A DNA stretch of 64,000 nt, taken from contig CM066313.1 in NCBI GenBank assembly GCA_033807775.1, positions 91,149,484 through 91,213,483 on the forward strand, read 5' to 3'. A program made the position numbers and the translations under genes. This document shows, piece by piece, positions 20,268-31,300 of this stretch. Numbering within the stretch: the stretch's first letter is position 1; each line of letters starts with the position of its first letter. The notes beneath the pieces were generated by a model. That model was not told the origin of the DNA. It made no database searches and saw only the letters and a program-made list of their open reading frames with translations. Origin of the DNA: Saussurea involucrata (taxonomy: Eukaryota > Streptophyta > Magnoliopsida > Asterales > Asteraceae).

Positions 20268-20621
20268 GAGAGAGAAAGGTTCAAACGAGGAGCATAACAA
20301 TTTACGAGAAACGCGAGGAGCACCGCCCATGTACAAAATCACATGTGATTCACATACAAAATCATATGTGATTAAAATTCGGACCCGCGCTATATATATA
20401 GAGAGAGAGGTTCAAACGAGGAGCGTAACAATTTACGAGAAACGCGAGGAGCACCGTCCAGGTACAAAATCACATGTGATTCACATACAAAATCATATGT
20501 GATTAAAATTCGGACCCGCGCGGTTTGTCCCACGGTTTGTACTGTGAATCACATGTGATTTTGTACATGGGCGGTGCTCCTCGCGTTTTCTTAAATTGTT
20601 ACGCTCCTCGTTTGAACCAGC

Positions 20622-20637
<16 letters not shown>
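20267..20637. mobile_element. Elements B1 (partial) and B2 (complete), GGTTCAAACGAGGAGC ends
   Basis: B2 (20401-20637) has ~75-bp TIRs beginning GAGGTTCAAACGAGGAGCGT and a central CGGTTTGTCCCACGG. B1 (20267-20390) repeats the left ~120 bp of B2 and stops at GCGC before (TA)5. Both carry ATCACATGTGAT/ATCATATGTGAT palindromes. GA/CT and TA microsatellites separate them from neighbours. Confidence 0.75.
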
Positions 20638-20656
<19 letters not shown>

Positions 20657-21391
20657 GGGATAGGTTCAAATGAGAAGTGCTAAATATTTGAGAAATAAAG
20701 AAGTGATCTTAGCCATTCATTCGGTCAAGATTGACGACTTTGACCAAGAAGCAGCGGATAATTCCTCACGTGGTCTGTACAAGATAGAGGGGTAGTTTCG
20801 TAAAAAATACGCGGGACAAGTTCATATATGAATCTGTGTGATTCATATATGAACCTTTGTAATTCACATATAAACTGATTCATATATGAACCTTTGTGAT
20901 TCATATATGAATCAGTTAAAAAAATTTCATATATGAATCACAAAGGTTCATATATGAATCGGTTAATTAGTTTCATATATGAATCACAAAGGTTCATATA
21001 TGAACACAAAGGTTCATATATGAACACAAATGTTCATATATGAATCAGTTAATTGGTTCAACTGATTCATATATGAACCTACAGTTAATTAGTTTCATAT
21101 ATGAAACACAAAGGTTCATATATTAATCACAAGATTCATATATGAATTAGTTAGAAAGAGTTCATATATGAACGTATAGTTCATATGTGAATCACATAGA
21201 TTCATATATGAACTCGTCCCGTGTTTTTTTGTAAAAGTTACGAAATTGCCCTTGTATTTTTGGAACAGTCGCAACTTTTGACCAGTCAAAGCCGCAACTT
21301 TTGACCAATTATAACCGATCTTGACCGAATAAATGGCCAAGATTACTTCTCTACTTCTCAAATATTTAGTAATTCTCATTTGAACCTAATG

Positions 21392-21392
<1 letters not shown>
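20657..21392. mobile_element. Element C with TTCATATATGAA palindrome array
   Basis: The ends GGTTCAAATGAGAAGTGCTA and, inverted, GGTTCAAATGAGAATTACTA are followed by AAATATTTGAGAA and a shared CGGTCAAGAT block, giving TIRs of ~100 bp. The interior 20821-21210 holds about 20 copies of TTCATATATGAA, mostly as GATTCATATATGAATC. No gene. Confidence 0.78.

Positions 21393-21442
<50 letters not shown>
21393..21442. repeat. (TA)n microsatellite between elements C and D
   Basis: About 24 uninterrupted TA units directly joining the end of C to the start of D. Confidence 0.95.
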
Positions 21443-21445
<3 letters not shown>

Positions 21446-21832
21446 GTTGGTTCAAATGAAAACTCATTTTTCATTGTGCACGTGAGGACTAATTTTAGCC
21501 ATTGATTATGATTTAGAAAAATAATCAATGGTTAAAACATAATATGATTAATTGAGAAGTGATTAGGGACAAAAGTGAAAATTTGAATCAACGCATACCA
21601 TCTTTGACTTTTTATTTTCTTTTTTAATTAAATTTTTTTTACCCCCTTAAAGTTTAAAATAAATTATCTGAAAAATTACAACAAAAAAACGAGAATTTCG
21701 TGCTCTTCGATATGACATCCATCTCGATATAGTTTTTTGTTGTTTTAACCGTTTTTTTACGTGAAATGCTATGTATGTGTTATATTCATTATGAATATTT
21801 ATCCACGTTCTCGGGTGTCCACATTCAGTAGG

Positions 21833-23455
21833 TGTAACGTCCCACATTCTTAAACATGCAATATCATAAAATAAGCATTCAGGTTACATAATTAAGCTTG
21901 TCTTTACATCATCATCAAACCAAACTAAACAAAAATGACAACGGAAGTCTCTAAATCCACAGTCGAGTTCTATCTATAGTCATCCGTCAAAAACTTAGAG
22001 TCACTAAGAGCTCCACATCCTCCTTGCCTTCTCCTAGTTCTTACTAGAAGAACCCACGGTACGCTTACCTGAAAATGGTTTAGTTTTTGAAAAGCGAGGG
22101 TTAGACCAAAAGGTCTAGTGAATTCCCTCCATAAAACATTTATCACAATATAAAATCATTTCATTGATAATACATTCACATCTTTCTCATAAACATCATC
22201 CAAGGTTCAACACAGGGTTCAGGGATTGCATAAGCTACTCCGATCGGGGCCTAACGGACACCCTCTCGTCTACACCGGAATCCAAGTGGACCCCATGTTC
22301 CTTCATGTAGGAGGAAACGAATTCCAACCTACAAGCTAACCTCCATATGCCCAAGGGATTAGAAATCCCAAGGTACCCTGACCCCACTGTGCAACCGACT
22401 CCACATAGCATACACATACATTTGAAATCATATTCATGAAAACCTTAAACATCATTTCATTTGCAAATAAACATGCAAAACATGGAAACATGCATAACTT
22501 TTATAAATCAGTTCATGCTCGAAAAAGGAACCATATTCAGTAAAACATAGTACGTCATAAAAAGGTTGAGAGAACTCACCTTTGATTATCGTAGAACACA
22601 CTTCTTATATACCTCCAAGCTAAACCAATCGAACACCTAAGGGCATTAGATTCACATCAGATTAAAGGGTTCAAACCTACTGGCAGCGAACACAATCCGG
22701 GTATCAAACTGTCCGGACACCCTAACTTTCCTGATGCCCCAACTTCCCGGACACCAGAACTGTCCGGATGCTAGGATTTTCCAGACGCACCCTATTCCGG
22801 ATATCACACCCGGTAACTCAACTTATCCAGAAAGGACACCCACCCGGACACTATCATACAACTTTACCTGGGGACAAGCAATCTTATCCGGAAACTACTA
22901 TAATCTGCTAGTATCCGGATACGACGGCTGTTCGTAAAAACCCTCTGAAAAAAGATTGTTAACTCGCTTTCAGCCACAAGGCTGATTAGATAAACGTAAG
23001 GGTTCGTCCCCCAATCCTAAACACCCATTTAATCCATATTCTTACCCTTAAATCGACACATTAACCACCAAAACTCAAGATACCCAATAAAGGAAGGTTT
23101 AGGTGGAAACTTCATCTAATTCTTCACTATTCAATCCCAAAAATCAAAGACAACAGAGAAGAGAAAGCTTGTAATTATCAGTAAAACGAAAGTATGGAAG
23201 ATTACCTGAATCAAGACCTTCCTTGCACAAGAACCCTTCCACCACACCTCTTTCTCTCTTCTTTGCTCTCTCACAGCCGCCAACACCCACAATGGTTAGA
23301 AAAATACTGATTTTTCAAACAATAAACTGACCTAGGGAATTTTGCCCTATTCACCTTTCACCATATTACCAAAAAGACCCTCAACTTTAACTTTAAATTC
23401 TTACACCAAGACCACTAAACCTTCATATTTACACAATAAAAACCCGGTTGTTACA
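21833..23455 (-). repeat. 3' LTR of Tekay-like element (1623 bp)
   Basis: Begins TGTAACGTCCCA and ends GGTTGTTACA on the + strand. Contains the stem-loop AGACCAAAAGGTCT (22103-22116) followed by AGTGAATTC, a GGGATTAGAAATCCC hairpin (22344-22358), and a TCCGGA-type cluster (22690-22925). The LTR ORFs are non-coding and recur in the partner LTR simply because it is a copy. Confidence 0.93.
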
Positions 23456-23457
23456 AC

Positions 23458-23468
23458 ACTCCCCCCTT
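23458..23468 (-). promoter_or_regulatory. Polypurine tract of Tekay-like element
   Basis: The - strand reads AAGGGGGGAGT just before the 3' LTR, the primer site for plus-strand cDNA. Confidence 0.8.
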
Positions 23469-23493
23469 AAAAAAAATTCGTCCCCGGAATTCC

Positions 23494-26400
23494 TCATTGG
23501 AAAAGATGTGGGTATCTTGCTTTCATCTCCGACTCCAACTCCCGGGTCGCCTTTGGACCCTTGTGGTGTCGCCATTGCACCTTAACCAGCTTAGTCTCCT
23601 TGTTCCGTGACTTTCTTACCTTAAAATCTGTGACGGCTTCGGGATCCTCTACGAAATTCAACTTTTCGTCCACCTTAATGTCATTTAACGGAACCGCTTT
23701 TGTCACGTCGGCTAGACATTTTCTTAGATTAGACACGTGAAAAGCATTGTGGACACCGCGCAGTTCTTCCGGCAGATCCAACCTATACGCCACTTCTCCG
23801 ATTCGTTCGGTAATCTCGAATGGTCCGATGTAACGTGGGCTTAGCTTCCCACGTTTCCCGAACCGCACCACTCCTTTCCACGGGGATACTTTTAACAATA
23901 CAAAATCCCCGACCTGAAATTCTATGTCCTTTCGCCTCTTATCCGCATAACTCTTTTGCCGGTCGCGAGCGACCTTCAGTCTCTCGCGCACTTGGACAAT
24001 CTTGTCCGAAGTCAGCTGTACAATCTCTGGTCCGACCAACTGTCTCTCTCCCACTTCGTTCCAACACAAGGGTGTCCAACATTTTCTACCGTAGAGTGCT
24101 TCAAATGGCGTTGCCTTGATGCTCGAGTGGTAGCTATTATTGTAAGCGAACTCGATCAACGGTAGGTGCTTCTCCCAAGAGCCTTGGAAATCTAAAGCAC
24201 ATGCTCTCAACATATCCTCCAACGTTTGGATCGTCCGCTCACTCTGACCGTCGGTCTGAGGATGATAAGCGGTACTCATCTTGATCTGCGATCCCATTTC
24301 TCATTGGAAACTCCTCCAAAACGTGGAGGTAAACCTGCTATCCCGGTCAGATATAATCGACGAAGGCACACCGTGACGGGTTACTATCTCGTCGATGTAC
24401 AACCTTGCTAACCGCTCCAACGAGTAAGACTCTTGTATGGGCAGGAAGTGAGCTGATTTCGTGAGTCGATCCACGATCACCCAAATGGCGTCATAACCCT
24501 TCGGAGTTCTAGGCAAATGGGTCACGAAATCCATCGTGATCTGATCCCACTTCCACATCGGTATCTCCCGAGACTGAAGCTTCCCGTACGGTCTTTGATG
24601 CTCGATCTTTACACGCGAACACGTCAAACAAGTCTCTACGAGATGAGCTACATCTTTCTTCATCCCAAGCCACCAATAATCTCGACGTAGATCTCCATAC
24701 ATTTTGTTAGTTCCAGGGTGAATCGTGTACTTAGATTTGTGGGCTTCCTCTAAAATCATCTTCCTGAGCTCCCTGAATTTCGGGACCCATATTCTCTCCC
24801 TAAGACACTTCACCCCCCGACTATCTTCCACTAGTGAGGACGTTTGTCCCACCATTCTTTCCTTTTTGAGATTTTCCCCTCCGAGCGCCTCCTCTTGACA
24901 TTTCTTTATCTCTCCCAACAAATTGAATGTCACCTCGGCCCTCATGGCCACAATACTGGGGGTTTCGCTTTGTTCCTTACGGCTCAAAGCGTCCGCCACT
25001 ACGTTTGCCTTCCCCGGATGGTATTCGATCTTACAGTCGTAATCGGTCAACAACTCGATCCATCTCCTTTGGCGCATATTCAACTTTTTTTGGTCAAAGA
25101 GATGACATAAGCTTTTGTGGTCCGTGAAGACCTGGCACTTCGTCCCATACAGGTAATGCCGCCAAATCTACAGGGCAAAAACCACTGCCGCCAATTCTAG
25201 ATCATGTGTGGGGTATCGAACCTCGTGATCCTTTAACTGCCGGGAGGCATACGCGATCACCCTTCCTCGTTGCATGAGTACGCAACCCAATCCGAGCTTC
25301 GAAGCATCACTAAACACCACGAAATCGTCCGAACCGTCTGGTAACGACAATACCGGAGCGCTGCTCAACATACCCTTCAGTCTTTGGAAAGCTTCTTCTT
25401 GCTTCTCTGACCAGACGAACTTGACATTCTTCTTGGTTAAAGACGTTAGTGGCGTGGCGATACGCGAAAAGTCCTTGATGAACTTCCGGTAATACCCTGC
25501 CAGTCCGAGGAAACTTCGAACTTCTGACGGATTTTTAGGTTGTTCCCAATCTCGAAAGGCTTCAATCTTGGTCGGGTCAACCATGATTCCCTTCTCAGAC
25601 ACCACGTGTCCGAGAAACTGCACCTCCCTCAGCCAAAACTCGCACTTGGAAAACTTCGCATACAACTTCTCTTGCTTCAATAGCTCGAGAATTGTACGAA
25701 GGTGACTTTCGTGCTCCGCTTCCGATCTTGAAAATATCAGGATATCATCTATGAATACTATGACGAACTGGTCTAAATAAGGTTGGCACACCCTATTCAT
25801 CAGGTCCATGAATGCTGCCGGGGCGTTAGTTAGCCCGAACGGCATCACCAAAAATTCGTAGTGTCCATATCTAGTTCTGAAGGCAGTCTTCGGCACATCC
25901 TCCTCCCTTACCTTGAGCTGATGATAACCTGACCTCAAGTCTATCTTGGAGAAGTAACCGGCTCCTTGTAACTGATCGAACAGGTCGTCGATTCTCGGTA
26001 TCGGGTACTTGTTCTTGATCGTGACCTTGTTGAGTTCTCGGTAGTCTATGCACATTCGCATAGTACCGTCCTTCTTCTTCACGAAGAGCACAGGTGCTCC
26101 CCATGGAGATGTACTAGGTCTAACGAATCCCTTGTCTAATAACTCCTGTAATTGAGTCATCATTTCCTTCATTTCGGACGACGCCAATCTATACGGTGCG
26201 CCTGCAATAGGTGCAACTCCGGGCATCAAATCAATTCTGAACTCGATCTGACGATCCGGAGGTAGACTTGTCAAGTCATCCGGAAATACTTTCGGGTACT
26301 CATTTACCACTCGCACATCACCCACCCTACGCTTCTCTTTCTTAGCGTCCAACAGGTACGCCAAGAATCCTTGACACCCCTTCCTCAAATACTTAGTAGC

Positions 26401-28182
26401 CCTAATCATGGAGATAAGGCTACTCTTTCTATCACGGCGGTTCCCATAGATTACTACAATATCTCCATCAGGTAACCGAATCCTGATCAGCTTTTTGTTG
26501 CAAACGATATTCGCATCGTTCGCGGCTAACCAATCCATACCCAACACTACATCAAACTCTCCCATTGCCATGGGATATAACTTCGTAGGCACTAACCTCC
26601 CTTCTATATCTATGACACAATCTTCTACTACTTCCTTAACATACACCCAACTATCATTTGCAGTTTCCACCTCTAGTGCTCTCTCCAAACGTCTAGGCCT
26701 CACCCCCAAACATTTCATAAAATCACGAGATACAAAAGAGCGATTTGCTCCTGAATCAAACAACACCTTGGCACATAGAGAGTTCACTAGAAACGTACCT
26801 GCCACCACTTCTGGAACTTCCTCTGCCTCTTCCGCAGTCATGCGGAATGCACGTCCCTTCGGATGCCCCGGTTCTGCTCCCTTGTTATTTCCTTTCCCAC
26901 CCTGTCGTTCACCATACGGGACTGATCCCCCTTTCTTCAATTGTGGGCAATCATTACGCATGTGGCCAGTAGCCCCACATTCGTAACAAGATTTTCCCCC
27001 ACTACGACAATCCTTTGACATGTGACCGGGCAAGCCACACCGGTAGCATGAGTTTGAACCTGCCATGCACTCTCCCCGATGCACCCTGTTACATTTCGTA
27101 CATGGTTTTCCAACGGTATCCTTACTAACACGGTTGTTTGGTCGAAACACTTTCCCTTTTCTGAAGTCATTACCCGGTCCATCCCATTTGCGTTTATCAC
27201 CACTCTTCTCAGTCGTTTGGCGAACCTTTTCTTTCTCGATCATCTCGGCCGCGTTAATGGCCGCCTGAAAGGTAGTGGGGTTCCTTTTCAGAACTAGTTC
27301 TCGGATGCTACTTTTCAATCCGTGGATGAATCGTTCCACCCGTCGTTCCTCCGTTGGCACATACAAGTCTGCGAAACGAGACTTCTCGATAAACTTTGTA
27401 GTGTACTCTCGCACCGTCATACCTCCCTGATCCAACCCCAAGAACTCTTCTTCCAACTTTTTCACTGCCGCTAGTGGACAGAACTGAGCTTTGAACCTGT
27501 CTACAAACATTTCCCACAACATTCCCTTAGCCATTGCCGAACCTTTTCCTCCAGTCTCTGCATCCCACCAGTACACTGCCTCAGACTTCAGCATGGATAG
27601 GGCAAACATCACCCGATCCCCATCAGCACACTTACACATATCAAACACTAGCTCCATTTCATTCACCCATTTCATTGCCAGGATGGGGTCACACTCGCCC
27701 TTGAAGGTAGGGGGCTTGCATGAGGCAAAGGCCTTGTAACTACATCCCTTAGCCGCTGACTCATTCACCACTAGAGAGATTGCTTTCGAGTGACTCCCAG
27801 TGCCAGTCTCCACCGGACTTGACAGTTCCACACTCTCCCTGATCTCACTCGCCTCTTTGCTCTCCGAGGCTGACTCATTCTGCTTAGTAAGGAGAGTTTG
27901 CAGAGTCTCCTGAATTTTACCAAGCTCAGCAGCCAAATTTTCTCGAGTGACAAATGTGGATCCCCGGCCTCGACCATGTCCGCTTGTCGGGTTCCCTCTT
28001 CTTACAGTAGCCGAACTCTCCTGGACAGAGTCTTCTTGGTTGACGGGAATTTCCACACTCCTTGTCCTTCCACGGCCTCTTCCGCGACCCCTTCCGCGGT
28101 TAACCGGTCCATTCTCTAGGACCTCTTCCTTCTGATTCCTTGGTACAGCTGGTACCGGCCTACTCAAATTTCTTCCAGCCAT
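23494..28182 (-). pseudogene. gag-pol: Tekay-like gag-pol polyprotein with two in-frame stops
   Basis: A single frame of 1563 codons from ATG 28182. Gag (CSYKAFASCKPP segment); two CCHC knuckles near residues 377-415 (CYRCGLPGHMSKDC, CYECGATGHMRNDC); protease DSGA near 475; reverse transcriptase with FIDDIL near 809; RNase H beginning FSDASKLG near 957. A TAG at 25165-25167 interrupts RNase H; integrase with its HHCC finger and DFVTHLP and SDRDSRF motifs follows; a TGA at 24298-24300 interrupts integrase; the remainder ends in a chromodomain-like segment (VKVQWRHHKGPKATRE). No frameshift is seen. The chromodomain-like tail supports the chromovirus assignment. Confidence 0.92.
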
Positions 28183-28460
28183 TTCGCAAGTACTGAAAGA
28201 AAATAACCATTAGCCCTTGCTAGACATGACATCACAAATTGCTATATAAGGTAATCTTAAGCACGCACATGTACCTGTAAGTTCGTAATTACACTGGCCA
28301 GGTGTAACCCCAAACTTACCTTACACGTTTGTCCTTGGCACCTTATTTCCTAGCGCGTCTATAGTGATCGTTCCTAAAGGTAATCCTATGTCTCGGCTGT
28401 GTTCCTTATCTTACAGTTTAAGTTTAGGCCCGACTGGTCACCTAAATCCCTTAAACTAAG

Positions 28461-28472
28461 GTTGTGATACCA
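28461..28472 (-). promoter_or_regulatory. Primer-binding site of Tekay-like element
   Basis: The - strand reads TGGTATCACAAC, two bases from the 5' LTR edge at 28475. The first eight bases match the tRNA-iMet type; the rest differ. Confidence 0.8.
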
Positions 28473-28474
28473 TT

Positions 28475-30085
28475 TGTAACGTCCCATATTCTTAAACATG
28501 CAATATCATAAAATAAGCATTCGGGTTACATAATTAAGCTTGTCTTTACATCATCATCAAACCAAACTAAACAAAAATGACAGCGGAAGTCTCTAAATCC
28601 ACTGCCGAGTTCTATCTATAGTCATCCGTCAAAAACTTGGAGTCACTAAGAGCTCCACATCCTCCTTGCCTTCTCCTAGTTCTTACTAGAAGAACTCACG
28701 GTACGCTTACCTGAAAATGGTTTAGTTTTTGAAAAGCGAGGGTTAGACCAAAAGGTCTAGTGAATTCCCTTCATAAAACATTTATCACAGTATAAAATCA
28801 TTTCATTGAAAATACATTCACATCTTTCTCATAAAAATCATCCAGGGTTCAGGGATCGCATAAGCTACTCCGATCGGGGCCTAACGGACACCCTCTCGTC
28901 TACACCGGAATCCAAGTGGACCCCATGTTCCTTCATGTAGGAGGAAACGAATTCCAACCTACAAGCTAACCTCCATATGCCCAAGGGATTAGAAATCCCA
29001 AGGTACCCTGACCCCACAATGCAACCGACTCCACATAGCATACACATACATTTGAAATCATATTCATGAAAACCTTAAACATCATTTCATTTGCAAATAA
29101 ACATGCAAAACATGGAAACATGCATAACTTTTATAAATCAGTTCATGCTCGAAAAGGGAACCATATTCAGTAAAACATAGTACGTCATAAAAAGGTTGAG
29201 AGAACTCACCTTTGATTATCGTAGAACGCACTTCTTATATACCTCCAAGCTAAACCAATCGAATACCTAAAGGCATTAGATTCACATCAGATTAAAGGGT
29301 TCAAACCTACTGGCAGCGAACACAATCCGGGTATCAAACTGTCCGGACACCCTAACTTTCCGGATGCCCCAACTTCCCGGACACCAGAACTGTCCGGATG
29401 CTAGGATTTTTCGGACGCACCCTATTCCGGATATCACACCCGGTAACTCAACTTATCCGGAAAGGACAACCACCCGGACACTATCATACAACTTTACCCG
29501 GGGACAAGCAATCTTATCCGGAAACTACTATAATCTGCTAGTATCCGGATACGACGGCTGTTCGTAAAAACCCTCTGAAAAAAGATTGTTAACTCGCTTT
29601 CAACCATAAGGTTGATTAGATAAACGTAAGGGTTCGTCCCCCAATCCTAAACACCCATTTAATCCATATTCTTACCCTTAAATCGACACATTAACCACCA
29701 AAACTCAAGATACCCAATAAAGGAAGGTTTAGGTGGAAACTTCATCTAATTCTTCACTATTCAATCCCAAAAATCAAAGACAACAGAGAAGAGAAAGCTT
29801 GTAATTATCAGTAAAACGAAAGTATGGAAGATTACCTGAATCAAGACCTTCCTTGCACAAGAACCCTTCCACCACACCTTTTTCTCTCTTCTTTGCTCTC
29901 TCACAGCCGCCAACACCCACAATGGTTAGAAAAATACTGATTTCTTAAACAATAAACTGACCTAGGGAATTGTGCCCTATTCACCTTTCACCATATTACC
30001 AAAAATACCCTCAACTTTAACTTTAAATTCTCACACCAAGACCACTAAACCTTCATATTTACACAATAAAAACCCGGTTGTTACA
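28475..30085 (-). repeat. 5' LTR of Tekay-like element (1611 bp)
   Basis: Partner of 21833-23455 with the same ends, stem-loop (28745-28758) and TCCGGA cluster (29320-29560). Contains the presumed promoter for the gag-pol RNA; no TATA box was assigned. Confidence 0.93.
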
Positions 30086-31211
30086 GTATGACTAACAAAT
30101 GTGAACGTTCATTCACTTTTCAAGATGAATAATTCAATATTCAGGATGAATAATTCAATATTCAGGATGAATAATACAACATTCATGATGAATAATACAC
30201 CAATTCATGATTCATGTATTATTCATCATGAATCGTGTATTATTCACCCTGAATGATGTATTATTCATCATGAATGATGTATTATTCATCATGAATGATA
30301 CATTATTCATGATAAATAATATATAAATGACCCGTGAAGGTGTGGACACATGGACCATCCTCTTTTATTCACCAATTCACAACCAAAACTTGGTTTTATT
30401 CATTATGAATATGTATGCATATCCTCGGGTGTCCACAATCAGAATGAATAACAAAGGTGGACGTTCATTACTGTTCATGATGAATAATACAGTATTCATG
30501 ATGAATTATACAACATTCAGGATGAATAATACAAAAATTCATGAATCGTGTATTATTCACCCTGAATGATGTATTATTCATCTTGAATGATATATTATTC
30601 ATGATAAATGATACATGAATGACCCATGAAGGTTTGGAGACGTGACACACTCTTTTTTTCCCCGATTCACAATCGAAACTCGATAGGTTCTCGATTCGTC
30701 TCGATGGGTGTTGGGTTACGGTGATGAAGAACGCGATGCCTTAGGACGTTGAAAAAAGTGTTGAAGAAGATGATGTTGAGTTACGGACTTACGGTGTCGA
30801 GGTGTTGTACATATTTGAACATACATAAATATTCATAATGAATATAACACATATATAGCATTTCACGTAAAAACGATTAAAAAAACTATATCGAGATGGA
30901 TGTCATATCGAAGAGCACGAAACTCTCGTTTTTTTAATATAATTTGTTTGATTAAAATATTAATAGTTTTTAAGATAATTTATTTTAAACTTTAAGGATG
31001 GGTAAAATGTTTTAATTAAAAAAGAAAATAAAAAGTCAAAGAGGGTAGGCGTGAATTTAAATTGTCTTCCCTTTTTACCCCTAATCACCTTAATTATTAA
31101 TTCTAATTAAAAACTATATTTAATATGAGTTGTTGGATCAATAGAGATGGAGTGACAAAGATTCGTCCTCACGTGCACAATGAAAATTGAGTTTTCATTT
31201 GAACATTCCCC

Positions 31212-31297
<86 letters not shown>
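31212..31297. repeat. (CT)n/(TA)n microsatellite between D and G
   Basis: A CT-rich run to about 31260, then (TA)n to 31297, linking two transposons. Confidence 0.95.

Positions 31298-31300
<3 letters not shown>

Larger units (their letters stand above)
21833..30085 (-). mobile_element. Ty3/gypsy Tekay/Del-like chromovirus, full length 8.25 kb
   Basis: Two LTRs, PBS, gag-pol in one frame and PPT are all present. Flanks GTAGG (21828-21832) and GTATG (30086-30090) are a 5-bp TSD with one mismatch. The LTRs are very similar, differing by scattered single bases plus a small indel near 22205/28845, so insertion is fairly recent. It is inserted inside element D. Two stops in the polyprotein make it non-autonomous now. 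Confidence 0.93.
21443..31211. mobile_element. Inverted-repeat element D, split by a Tekay-like retrotransposon
   Basis: Left part 21443-21832, right part 30086-31211. The ends GGGGTTGGTTCAAATGAAAA and, inverted, GGGGGAATGTTCAAATGAAA share a TTTCATTGTGCACGTGAGGA block. Inverted similarity continues ~400 bp; for example GATGGATGTCATATCGAAGA on the right (30895) is matched inverted at 21705-21725. The right part carries about a dozen ATTCATCATGAAT/ATTCATGATGAAT palindromes (30110-30610). No gene. Confidence 0.8.

Noticed and set aside
20327..20550. ATCACATGTGAT as a regulatory operator of a nearby gene
   Set aside because: The motif occurs only inside elements B and H and there is no gene nearby.
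22235..22417. Frames repeated in both Tekay LTRs (also 28865-29047, 22734-22937, 29364-29567)
   Set aside because: They recur because LTRs are copies; no protein features.
31260..31297. TATA promoter in (TA)n tracts (also 21393-21442, 62806-62845)
   Set aside because: Microsatellites next to transposon ends without a downstream gene.
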